Shown in pieces: positions 55,067 to 64,000 of a stretch of 64,000 nt of DNA. Under the pieces are notes generated by a model, which worked only from the letters and a program-made list of their open reading frames with translations, searched no databases and was not told the DNA's origin. Origin of the DNA: Phascolarctos cinereus (lineage: Eukaryota; Chordata; Mammalia; Diprotodontia; Phascolarctidae); contig NW_018343987.1 of the NCBI RefSeq assembly GCF_002099425.1, positions 16,555,501 to 16,619,500 on the forward strand, written 5' to 3'. Both the position numbers and the translations under genes were made by a program. Numbering within the stretch: the stretch's first letter is position 1; every line of letters starts with the position of its first letter.

Positions 55067-56480
55067 TTGCTTTGCCCGTGTGTGGATCTGGGTCACAGTT
55101 CTGGGCGGCGGTGCTGGGGTGAGGAGGAGCACTGGCATGGTGGAGCTTGTAGTGGCTGTGGAGAGGAACCCCTCCTCACAGTTACAGGACAGAAAGGAAT
55201 ACTTGTGGTCACAGGCCAGGAAAGGAGTAAACACCTCGCCCCTTATCATACCACCTTGGAAGAACTGAAAATTTACAGGTCCCTACAAGTATCTCTGAAA
55301 ACAGCTACACAAACCCCTGAAGCTTGGGACAGTACACTCTCCACATTGGAAGCAGACTCTTACCTTAACAAAGAGTTTAAAACTCAAGTAATTGGCTGGG
55401 ATCATGAGCAAGCAGTGAAAAAGAGTCAGACTATATTATCTTACTTTGGTGAAAAAGAAGATCAAAATATACAACCAGAAGAAGACAACAAAGTCAAAGC
55501 TCCTACATCCAAAGCCTCCAAGAAAAATATGAATCAGTCCCAGGCCTTGGAAGAGCTCAAAAGGGATTTTGAGAAGCAAGTAAGGGAAGTAGAGGAAAAA
55601 CTGGGAAGAGAAATGAGAGTGATGCAAGAAAATCATGAAAAACAAGTCAACAGCTTGCTAAAGGAGACCCAAAAAAAACTGAAGAAAATAACACCTTAAA
55701 AAATAGCCTAACCCAAATGGCAAAAGAGGTCCAAAAAGCCAATGAGGAGAAAAATGCCCTAAAAAGAAAAATTGGCCAAATGGAAAAGGAAGTCCAAAAG
55801 ATTACTGAAGAAAATACTTCCTTAAAAATTAGAATAGAGCAATTGGAAGCTAGTGACTTTATGAGAAATCAAGACACTAAAAACAAATCCAAAAGAATGA
55901 AAAATTAGAAAACAATGTGAAATATCTCATTGGAAAAACAACTGACCTGGAAAATAGATCCAGGAGAGAGAATTTAAAAATTATTGGACTATCTGAAAGC
56001 CATGATCAAAAAAGAGCCTAGACATCATCTTTCAAGAAATTATCAAGGAAAACTGCCCTGATATATAGAACCAGAGGGCAAAATAGAAATTGAAAGAATC
56101 CACAGATCTCCTCCTGAAAGAGATCCCCAAAGGAAAACTCCTAGGAATATTGTAGCCAAATTCCAGAGTTCCCAGGTCAAGGAGAAAATATTACAAGCTG
56201 CCAGAAGGAAACAATTCAAGTACTGTGGAAACACAATCAGGATAACACAAGATTTAGCAGCTTCTACATTAAAGGACCACAGGGCATGGAATATAATATT
56301 CCAGAGGGCAAAGGAGATAGGATTACAACCAAGAATCACCTACCCAGCAAAACTGAGTATAATCCTTCAGGGAAAAAATGGTCATTCAGTGAAATAGAGG
56401 ACTTTCAAGCATTCCTGATGAAAAGACCAGAGCTGAATAGAAAATTTGACTTTCAAATACAGGACTCAAGTGGAACATGA
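55067..56480 (+). pseudogene. Half-L1 ORF1, RNA-binding coiled-coil protein, interrupted
   Basis: The first open piece (55,067-55,699, 210 codons) has an N-terminal region, a basic stretch and a long coiled coil (SQALEELKRDFEKQVREVEE). A TAA precedes the second piece (55,717-55,908) with heptads EEKNALKRKIGQMEKEVQKI. The RRM entry TTDLENRSRRENLKIIGLSE follows at 55,938-55,997, and the C-terminal domain, partly frameshifted, runs to 56,479 (FLMKRPELNRKFDFQIQDSS). The likely true ORF1 start is not clear; the ATG at 55,067 lies in 5'-UTR-type sequence. ORF1p normally forms trimers that coat LINE RNA. Confidence 0.75.
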
Positions 56481-56886
56481 AGAGGTAAACAGGAAAGAGA
56501 AATCATAAGAGACTTATTAAGATTGAACTGTTTACATTCCTGCATGGAAAGATGATATTTGTAACTCATGAGAACTTTGTCAGTATTAGGGTAGTTGAAA
56601 AAAAAATTGTATGTATGTATATATAGATAGATAGATAGAGGGCACAGGGTGAGTTGAAGATTAAGGGGTCATATCTGGAGAATAAAATTAAGGGATGAGA
56701 GAGGATGATACTCGGAGAAGAAGAAAGGGAGAGGTAGAATGGGGTAAATTATCTCACAAAAAAAAACAGAAAAGAAAAGTCTCTCACAGTGGAGGGGAAA
56801 CAGGGGAAGGTGAGAGGGAATGAGGGAATCTTATTCTCATAGGATTTGGCTTAAGGAGAGAATAACATACACATTCAATTGGGTAT

Positions 56887-57378
56887 GGAAATCTGTCTTA
56901 CCCTACAGGAAAATAGGGGGAGAAGGGGACAAGAGAGCAGGGGGTGATAGAGAGGAGGGCAGATTGGGAAAGAGGGTAATCAGAAGCAAATACTTCTGAG
57001 GAGGGACAGGGTCAAAAGAAAGAATAGAATAAATGGGAGGGCAGGATAGGATTAAGGGAAATAGAGTTAGTTTTTCACAACATGTCTACTAAGGAAGTGT
57101 TTTGCATAACTGCACATGTACAACCTATATTGAGTTGCTTGCCTTTTCAATGAGGGTGGGTGGGGAGGGAGGAAGGGAGAAAATTTGGAACTCAAAGTTT
57201 TAAAAACACATGTTTTAAAAAAATGTTTTCACATGCAACTGGGAAATAAGAAATACAGGAAATGGGGTACAGAAGTCTATCCTGCTCTACAGGAAAACAG
57301 AAGGGGAAGGGGATAAGAGAAGGGAGGGGGGAGAGATAGAAGAGAAGGCAGACCAGGGGAAGGGGTATTCAGAATGCA
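56887..57378 (+). repeat. Duplicated purine-rich segment in half-L1 3' UTR
   Basis: The segment at 56,887-56,983 ('ctacaggaaaatagggggag' to 'gagggtaatcag') recurs in diverged form at 57,267-57,378 ('ctacaggaaaacagaagggg' to 'gggtattcag'). Both repeats are followed downstream by 'aatttggaactcaaa'. The G-rich runs could form quadruplexes. Confidence 0.75.
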
Positions 57379-58213
57379 TGCCGTCTTGGGGTGGGGGAGG
57401 AAATTTGGAACTCAAAAACTTGTGGAAGTGAATACTGAAAACTAAAAATAAATAAATTTGTATTAAAAAAAACAAGTTGTTAATTCCTATAAATGCTTTT
57501 TTAAAAAAATTATCTGCTAGACATTTCTACCTGGATGTGCCATAAGCATCTTAACCCCAACATCTCAAAATTGGAATCTATTATATTTTCTTAACAACCC
57601 ATCTCTCTCTCAAACTTTCCTATTTGTTTTGGTTCCAGATTCACAACTTCATGGACACTTCCTATTCCTTCACCCTCCAAATCCAATGTTGTCAGTTCTC
57701 ATAGAGCCCACCTCCACAAAATCTCATACATCTGGCCCCTCTTCTCTACTCAAACAGCCTCTTTCTAATAAGTGCTTGCTTACCTTTGGCATGAACTACT
57801 ACTGTAATAGTCTCATAACTGGCTCCTCTGTTTTCAGTCTCTCCTCTTTCCAGTGTCTCCTCCACACAGCTGCCAAATTGAGATTCTCAAAACACAAATA
57901 TTACCATGCTACTGCACTACTCAGGAAACCTTAGTGGCTTTCTAATGACTCTTGAATCAAAATCCTCAACCTGGCATTTAAAACCCTGCACAATATGGCT
58001 CTCTATTATACCACTAGTCTTATTTCTTATTATTGCCATTCATGCATTCAACACTGAGGTTAAAGCAGCTTGTTAACTTGTTCTTTGTACAACTTTCAAT
58101 ATCTTGCTTCTGTCACCACTTTCCATGTCCTGTTTCAGAAAAGGTGTTCCTGTTTATACCCAGAATACTCCTTTCTCAATTCTACTTCAAAGATTCCATC
58201 AGCTCCCTTAAAG

Positions 58214-58428
58214 CAGAGCTGCCAAACCCATGCAGGGAGACCTACGACACTCCAGAGTAGTCCAGCCAGATTAAAATGCAATTGGAAAATATTTAACAAA
58301 AAATTTTAAAAATACAACAGAATATGGGTAACATTAATGTAGTTTTCTAAGTCAATATGCGGCCAGCAGGGATCCTTACATATGATTTTGTGGCCCACAT
58401 TTCTATCTAAGTTTGACTCCACTGTTTT
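58214..58428. mobile_element. Non-autonomous DNA repeat (hAT-like), both ends present
   Basis: The ends cagagctgccaaac and gtttgactccactg are imperfect inverted repeats. The 8-base flanks ccttaaag and ttttaaaa match at five positions, all differences transitions. The interior 'gattaaaatgcaattggaaa' is shared with 14,512-14,648 and 24,480-24,625. Confidence 0.68.
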
Positions 58429-58497
58429 AAAATACAACATACTTGGGGGCCTTTTCTAATCCTTCCAGTTGTCAGTTCTCTCTCCTTCCTGAAACTC

Positions 58498-58648
58498 GGT
58501 AATCCTGGGCAAGTCACTTAACTTCTCAGGGGTCTAGACAACTCTCTAAGACCATAAATTGCAGAGAAAGTGTTGACTTACACTGACAAAGAGAGATTGT
58601 CTTCACCCAGAATTTTCCTATATCAATAAAATAACAGTCCGATCCCTA
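58498..58648 (+). mobile_element. SINE, 5' truncated, 'light-tail' module
   Basis: 'taatcctgggcaagtcactt', 'accataaattgcagagaaag' and 'ttcctatatcaataaaataa'. L2 continues on both sides. Confidence 0.83.
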
Positions 58649-58795
58649 TCCCTATTCCTTTTTGTTTATCTCTATAAATGTTATCCACAGTAAAATGTCA
58701 GCTTCTTGTGGGCAGGGACTATTCTGCCTTCATCTTGTACCTTGAACTCCTAGCACAAAGTAGACACTTAATAAACTGAGCTGGATCACAATTTC

Positions 58796-59814
58796 TACCT
58801 GTACTTCTGACATTTGGCAACCATTCCCTAGAATTCTTGTTATTAAGGTATCACACTGACTTAAAAGGTATATAAAATTTATTTTAAACTAAGAATACTA
58901 ACTAATCTGGCAATCTATAAGCAAAAAAGGATGCATGCAAGTAAATGAGCCTACTAGATTCTATAATTTTTGAAAGCTGGGATCATATCTAATCCAGACT
59001 ACTAAACCACAAGCAGACCACTGTTTACACAGAAGAGTACTCAAAAATAACATCTACCATCTGAAAATTAGGTGCTTTGACAACGTGAAGATATCAAAAT
59101 CTACATTACATTCACATTGGTTTAGATTAAGCTAAACTATTATTGTTCTAATAGTTAAAAACAGAATCATTTTGGAGATGATGGAAAAAACTAACTGGAA
59201 GAAAGTCTTTAAGCTGTAAATTAGTAGCCTAATGTAACTTCACTGCCTGGCAGGTCCTATTACTGAGCAGCCAAGTAGCCAAAGGTATTTTAGGATCAAA
59301 CAAGGCCCTTCTAAAGTTTCCAGTGCCAGCAGCTTAGTATGTTACCACTGCAGGAATGACAGGAAATGAATTAACAAACCTCAGGCACATGCTTGGTCCG
59401 GAGAGATAGTTATATCAAGGAGCAAAGATCTGAAAACAAAATCCCAGGGTAATTTAATTATGGGCTGGAATCTGCTGACTGTCCCCATGGTTGAATTGTT
59501 TGAACAGTGCCCAAATTGTTTGAACCAAGAGACCACCCTAAGATTTTTGCACCATTCACATCATGTAAATACAGAGACAAATACAGGAAATTATTTCAAG
59601 AAGTCTTGGGGTACCCCCCACTGTACTTATGACCAACTAAGAAAATATAAAAGGTTTAAAACATCAGAGTCTCTAATAGTTATAAATTATATAAGGTTTT
59701 ACTAGTAAAATTCATTTTCTATTAGAACGTTATAGGAGCCAGGGAAAAGAGTAAGTCTTCTTTAGGCTTCAGTACCAATCACTATCTAAAACAGCAAATC
59801 AAATTATAATCTTG
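58796..59814. other. No gene; unique block
   Basis: No transposon recognised. A short direct repeat 'aattgtttgaac' lies at about 59,494 and 59,513. The 81-codon frame at 59,460-59,705 has no known family. Confidence 0.4.
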
Positions 59815-61035
59815 ATTACATTTAAATGACTTTGTTAGATGTGTTCCTCTTCTTGCTAGATTTTCATGACACTGCTCTCTCTGATTCTCCTTTTTCTCAT
59901 CTGACTGGCCCTTCCTAGTCTCTTTTGCTGGATCTTCATCCAGGTCACATTCATTAATTATGGCTTCTCCCAGAGCTTTCCCCAAACCTCTGTCCAGGGC
60001 CCTCTTCTCTTTTCCTTCCATTCTACTTCAGCTGGTGTTCCTTTCAGCTCCCACAGATTGAACTATTATCTCTATACAGATGATTCTCAGATTTATTTGT
60101 TGAGTTATAACCTCTCTACTGACCTCCAGTCTTACATCTCTAAAACGGAATTAATTATCTTTTCCCTAAAACCCTCCCCTCTTCCTAACTTCTCTTTTAT
60201 TGTCAAAGGTAGCACTATTCTCACAGTCATTCAGGTTCACAATTTAGGTGTCATCCTCACTATTTCTCACCTTTCATATCAAAATCAGTTGCCAAGTTTT
60301 ATAGTTTCTATCTTTGTAACATCTCTCCAGACACTGCCACCAACCTGGTATAGGCCTTCATCACCTCACACCTGGACTATTGTTATAGCCTGCTGGTGGA
60401 TCTGCCTGCCTCAAGCCTCTCCCCACTCCAATCCATCTTCCACTCAAATGTTAAATTGATCTTCCTAAACTTCTGACCATGTTACCATTTCCTTTCCCCA
60501 TTTAATCAACTCCAGTGTTCAAATATTAAACCCCCTGTTTGGTGTATAAAGACCTTCATAACCTCGCTCCCTCCTAGCCTACCAGTCTTCTTGCACTTTT
60601 CACCTCTGGCCCTGTCCCCCATGTACTATTTGAGCTAGTAACACTGACCTCCTCGTTCTTGTTTACATATAACACTCTGTCTCCTCCAATGTGGAGCATT
60701 TTCATGGCTATAGATGCCCCATGTTTGCAATTCTCTTCCTCCTCATCTCCACTGTTGAGCTTCTCTAACTTCCTTCAAGTCTCAGCTAAAGTCCTACCTT
60801 CTGCAAGAAGCCTTTCCTTATCCCCTTTACAATTAGTACCTATCCTCTCATTTACAATTTAGCCTGTGCCATCCTTTGCATAGATCTTCTTTGCATGGAA
60901 CTGTTTGCATGGTGTTTCCTGCACCAGGCTGTGAGCTCCTTGAAAACAGGGACTGTCCTTTGCCTTTTTTTGTATGCCCAGCATTAGCACAGTGCCTGGC
61001 ACACAGTTAATAAATGCTAGTTGACTGGCTGCCTT
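59815..61035 (+). mobile_element. L2 LINE reverse transcriptase to 3' terminus
   Basis: 'ctgctctctctgattctcc' leads to the RT active site LYTDDSQIYL at about 60,070-60,099 (aspartates kept). The DYCN-type region 'ccatcacctcacacctggac' is at about 60,358. The terminus 'tttgcctttttttgtatgcc' and 'gcctggcacacagttaataa' is at 60,959-61,013. Open pieces at 60,058-60,459 and 60,659-60,862 are separated by frameshifts. Confidence 0.88.
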
Positions 61036-62190
61036 TCATGTTGACGAAAGGCTTAAATATAGCAACAAACTGAGTTTGCTTAGCCTAGCTAAATATGGAG
61101 AGACTCATCCCTAGTAGGCTTGCCATTTGGTGATGAATTATTTGGCCACTGAAATTCATGCAACAAAGAAAAACATAAAATGGTCCTTGTTCTTATGGGG
61201 TCCCCTTCTGTTTCTGCAATAATGGTAGCAATGTGACAAAAAAGGAGGAGGAAGTTGATAAGAATAATGTAGTTTTTATACCATCTATAAACTTTAACTT
61301 GGCTCTTGGCACTATAAGTGTAAGATAATTGTCCATTGACCAACAAATTAACAAGCGAACCTAATACTGGAGAAACTTGATTATATCACTCTTGGATTAT
61401 CACTATAAGCAAAACCAGAAAAAAGAAGTAAGTTTCAGTTAAATGGTATTCCTTGTAGGAACGTCCCTCTGTAAAGGAGAGAGAGAGAAAAAGAGAGGTT
61501 TAGGAGGTTTAAGGGAATTGGTTTTAGCATATGTCCAAAGCAACAAGGCATTATCTCAGGGGATATATGTATTGCAGTGTTTCAATGTATTTACAAAAAA
61601 GAGCATCATGAAAATAACTGCAGCTATGCCTCAATATTACTCGTAGAAGATGAAGCGGAAAATTTCTAAAAAGAACTTGGTAGGACCCTCCAAATTAAAT
61701 CAATACACACTTTGATACTCAGTAATTCAGTGCAAAGGTAGGGATGGGTGGAAATGGTGAAAATTTGTCAGAAGGCAAGAAGAAAGAATGAGAGAAAATG
61801 AAGACTTGTAGACTATACAGAAGGTTCATGGCTTTACATCATGAATATTTTCTTTGAGAAAAGAATCTGCAGGCCCTGAGTATCATGATAACCAAATAAA
61901 AGTCATACAAAGATCAAGCTAATTATATTTTAAAAGACAGGAAAAGGTTCTTTATTGATATGGGAATCACTGATAAAACCAAGATAAGAATTAGTAAAAA
62001 GCTAGCAGTTAGGTTAGAAAATTATATGGGATGCAATTGAATTAACTGAATTCTAAACTATTTAAACCAGTAAATGGTAATGAAAATGGGTAATGGACAA
62101 CAGAAAGAGCACTGACAACAATTATAATAATTTACAAGGGTCTAAAAAATTTAAATCAAATGCCATTAAAAAGGAGACCAAAGAAACCCA
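61036..62190. other. No gene; unique with a repeat-like scrap
   Basis: 61,095-61,150 loosely resembles 37,858-37,905 ('gagactcatc', 'ttggccact'). The rest is unclassified. Confidence 0.4.
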
Positions 62191-62194
62191 AGAA

Positions 62195-62440
62195 GCACCT
62201 TGCTCAGGACACACTTGCCAGATGTAGAGAGCTTGTCCACCACTATGTATATCTGGGGCAGACAATTCAAATAAAAGAGGTGGACTAAGAATTCAACAGA
62301 AAAGAGAGAAGGTTGGAATGCCTTCAGGAAATTGTAAAGCTCCTTTAATGACCTCAAGCTTCTCCTTGGAAACAAACATTTTTGTACCAGTGTTTTACCA
62401 GCTCTGCAATATGGAATGCATACAAACTAAACAGACAAAG
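62195..62440 (+). mobile_element. RTE-type LINE ORF2 C-terminal fragment
   Basis: Broken frames read YVYLGQTIQI (about 62,245), then EGWNAFRKL and TSVLPALQYGM (about 62,390). They follow the order YVYLGQ, GWAAF-KL, VLPALLYG, which is characteristic of RTE and BovB-type LINEs. The fragment is short, frameshifted and stop-containing. Confidence 0.62.
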
Positions 62441-62444
62441 TGAA

Positions 62445-62885
62445 AAGGGAAGTACTAGTAGTTGGGGGGAGGGGGAGAGAAGAAATGGGATCAGAAAAGA
62501 CCTCCCAGAGGAGATGGCATTTGAATTTAGATTTGAAGGAAATCAGGGATACAAAGAGGTAGAGGTGAGGAGAGGGTACATTTCAGGCATGGAGAACAGT
62601 GTGTTCACAAGAAGAGACCAGAAATGGGAATATGGCATGTGAAAAATAGCCAGAAGGCCAGTTTAGTGTATTTAGTGTGAGTGAGAGTAATATATAATAT
62701 ATAAGAGAGTAATATGTAAGCTTGGAAAGATAGGCTGGAGTCAGGTTGTGAAGGATATTAAATGCAAAACAGAAAAGTTCATAAATACTAGAGATAATAC
62801 GGAATTATTAGCATTTATTGAGCAGGGGATTAACATGGTCATACCTGTGCTTTAGGAATATTATTTTGATAGCGATGAGGATCCC
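62445..62885 (-). mobile_element. L2 LINE 3' region, antisense
   Basis: 'gagatggcatttgaatttag', 'ccagaaggccagtttagtgt', 'gagcaggggattaacatggt' and 'ctgtgctttaggaatattat'. Confidence 0.8.
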
Positions 62886-62904
62886 TCACCACCACCCTGT
62901 GAGG

Positions 62905-63000
62905 TAGATTAGCTCCAAACCACCAAGAGAAATGCAACTTAAAGCAACTCCAAAGCTACATCAGATTGGCAAAGATGAGGAAAATGACAATTTTATGGAT
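62905..63000 (+). mobile_element. L1 LINE ORF2 C-terminal scrap
   Basis: 'gagaaatgcaacttaaagca', then 'catcagattggcaaagatga' and 'ggaaaatgacaatttt', matches the TPIRLAN region of L1. Confidence 0.7.
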
Positions 63001-63012
63001 TGTGCATTTGGT

Positions 63013-63250
63013 AGCAAACAGCTAGGTGGCACACTGAACAGAGGGCTGGGCCTGGAATCCAGAAGACATTGGTCTCGGGCACTTACTGGCCTGGAAAAGT
63101 CATTTAACTCATTTGCCTCAGTTTCCTCAACTATAAAATGGGGATGATACTAGTACCTTCCTCATGGGACTGTTATGAGGATGAAATGAGATGTCTGTAA
63201 AAAGGGCATAGCACAGTGCCTGGCACATAGCTGGCATTACATAAATGCTT
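63013..63250 (+). mobile_element. SINE with MIR-type tail
   Basis: 'aaacagctaggtggcacact', 'gggctgggcctggaatccag', 'aactataaaatggggatgat' and 'cacagtgcctggcacatagc'. Confidence 0.87.
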
Positions 63251-63261
63251 ATTCCATTCTA

Positions 63262-63612
63262 TGAAAATACAAGGAGAAATTCCATTTAAAGGACATCTAT
63301 AAATACAAATACAACAACCTATTCAGAAATAAATGAAGTCCTTGAGAAAGATAGTTAATGTTATGACCAAACAATTTCATTATAATAAAAATGTCAATAA
63401 TACCTAATTTAATATGTGGATTTGGTGTTATATCAAATATATATATATATATACATATAGACATATATATGAATATATGTTTATAAAGCTAGAATAATAA
63501 GAAAATTCATAGAAAGAAACAAAACGTAAAAAATTCCAATAGAAAGAGAAAAAAAGAAAGAAAAAGAAGAGAAATAAAGAATCCCTAGCATCACCAGATC
63601 TCAAAATTATAT
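63262..63612 (+). mobile_element. L1 LINE ORF2 middle fragment
   Basis: 'ggagaaattccatttaaagg', then 'aaaaatgtcaataatacct' and 'agcatcaccagatctcaaaa', correspond to L1 at 32,888-33,230. It comes from upstream of the scrap at 62,905, so the two pieces are out of L1 order. Confidence 0.68.
63436..63480. repeat. (AT)n microsatellite
   Basis: An AT run followed by imperfect ATAT/ACAT units inside L1 sequence. Confidence 0.9.
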
Positions 63613-63945
63613 GGGTCAGTCAGTCAATAAACATTTATTAAGTTCCTCTATGTGCCAGGAACCGTGCTAAGTACTAGGGATACAAAGAAAGGCATAAGAT
63701 AGTCCCCGCCCCCAAGGAGCTCACAATCTAGTGAGGGAGACAACACATAAAAAAAGCTGAAAAGCAGGTGCAGGAGGTTACCTAAGGCATATGAGGGGAT
63801 GGTTGTGGGGCCAGGCCATGATGAAGTCTTATAGCCCCAGTGGGAAATGACCTGAGGAGGTACAAGTTTCTTGGTTGATTTCATCTTGCAGAATGTGGGG
63901 TTTCTGGAGATGATGAAGTACAGGAGAACAGCCAGGTGGGATGGA
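63613..63945 (-). mobile_element. L2 LINE 3' end, antisense
   Basis: 'cagtcaataaacatttatta', 'aagttcctctatgtgccagg' and 'cccccaaggagctcacaatc'. The portion after 63,770 is less certain and resembles 16,300-16,430. Confidence 0.78.
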
Positions 63946-63953
63946 TGGAAATA

Positions 63954-63956
<3 letters not shown>

Positions 63957-63992
<36 letters not shown>
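63957..63992. repeat. (CA)18 microsatellite
   Basis: A pure CA run at the window's right edge. Confidence 0.98.
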
Positions 63993-63994
<2 letters not shown>

Positions 63995-64000
63995 ATGTGT

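Larger units (their letters stand above)
54392..55249 (-). other. 285-codon antisense open frame (ORF0-like?)
   Basis: This is the longest uninterrupted frame in the window. It starts on the minus strand near the end of the half-L1 5' UTR, reads back through that UTR and leaves the element at 54,562. It then continues for about 57 codons in flanking DNA, where it is in frame with the antisense ORF1 coiled-coil fragment (KNSEEHNTLKNRIGLMVKEA). The UTR-derived part is Ser/Pro/Leu-rich with no known domain. The layout recalls primate L1 ORF0, which is antisense in the 5' UTR and runs into flanks. No transcription evidence exists here, and chance in GC-rich DNA is possible. Confidence 0.3.
54562..57472 (+). 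mobile_element. Half-L1 (HAL1-like) LINE, full-length 2.9 kb, with TSD
   Basis: It begins 'gggggcggagccaagatggc', the same layout as the 5' end of eutherian L1. A GC-rich 5' UTR of about 0.7 kb is followed by ORF1 (about 55,250-56,479), then directly a purine-rich 3' UTR and the tail 'ataaataaatttgtatt'. There is no ORF2 endonuclease or RT. The 9-base flanks caagctgtt (54,553-54,561) and caagttgtt (57,473-57,481) are its TSD. Its 3' UTR at 57,130-57,245 resembles the L1 end at 34,833-34,930, implying mobilisation by L1 ORF2p. ORF1 is interrupted by stops, so the copy is not intact. Confidence 0.85.
57495..58795 (+). mobile_element. L2 LINE ORF2 to 3' terminus, with two insertions
   Basis: 'atttctacctggatgtgcca' then 'taagcatcttaacccc', 'tgtaatagtctcataactgg' (the DYCN region, about 57,803), 'accctgcacaatatggctct', and the terminus 'gtagacacttaataaactga' at about 58,760. 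It is interrupted by a DNA repeat (58,214-58,428) and a SINE (58,498-58,648). Confidence 0.82.

Noticed and set aside
1-64000. Endogenous retrovirus, LTR pair or Polinton-type element
   Set aside because: I saw no convincing paired LTRs and no gag, pol or capsid-like frames; the reverse-transcriptase pieces belong to L1, L2 and RTE LINEs.

Overview
This window looks like non-coding nuclear DNA of a marsupial (metatherian). The main clue is the repeat content. Dozens of SINEs carry the tRNA-like head ggcagctaggtggcacagtg followed by gagttcaaatcc. There are also MIR relatives, ancient L2 and L3/CR1 LINEs, L1 copies of a non-eutherian type, an RTE trace and hAT-type DNA transposons. American versus Australasian marsupial cannot be decided by reading. 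The sequence is AT-rich by eye and CpG-poor. I found no host protein-coding exon I would defend, no rRNA, tRNA or snRNA gene, no CRISPR array and no convincing LTR pair. The window is best read as intron or intergenic DNA. Nearly every open frame lies in a LINE or is chance. Repeat edges were placed by eye and are usually good to about 10-30 bases; edges supported by target-site duplications (TSDs) are more exact. Family names are from memory of consensus sequences, not from a search.

Layout. 1-5.1 kb: an antisense L1 3' end, a SINE inserted in a SINE, unique sequence, an L2 split by a SINE, and antisense L3. 5.1-12.5 kb: a half-L1 (ORF1 without ORF2), then two antisense L1 copies carrying three SINE insertions. 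12.5-16.8 kb: unique DNA, L2 and MIR pieces. 16.8-20.2 kb: a three-level nest, with a half-L1 inside a hAT transposon inside a SINE. 20.2-32.7 kb: L2 in both orientations, a Tc1/mariner transposase fossil at 22.5-23.1 kb, and a head-to-head L2 pair at 30.2-32.4 kb. 32.7-34.9 kb: the longest sense L1 ORF2 to 3'-end fragment. 35-51 kb: L2, SINEs, small hAT elements, microsatellites including (TAC)22, and unique blocks. 51-54.4 kb: L3 inserted in L2 and a relatively GC-rich unclassified block. 54.4-57.5 kb: the best-preserved half-L1, with an L1-type 5' end, a TSD, an antisense open frame of 285 codons and a 3' UTR matching the neighbouring L1. 57.5-64 kb: L2 copies with insertions, an RTE fragment and L1 pieces.

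The window records transposon history rather than a host pathway. L1 reverse transcriptase probably mobilised both the SINEs and the ORF1-only half-L1s. L2 and MIR are the oldest stratum, hAT elements landed in L2 and SINEs, and tRNA-headed SINEs and half-L1s are among the younger layers. The most unusual object is the half-L1 at 54,562-57,472 with its antisense ORF0-like frame.
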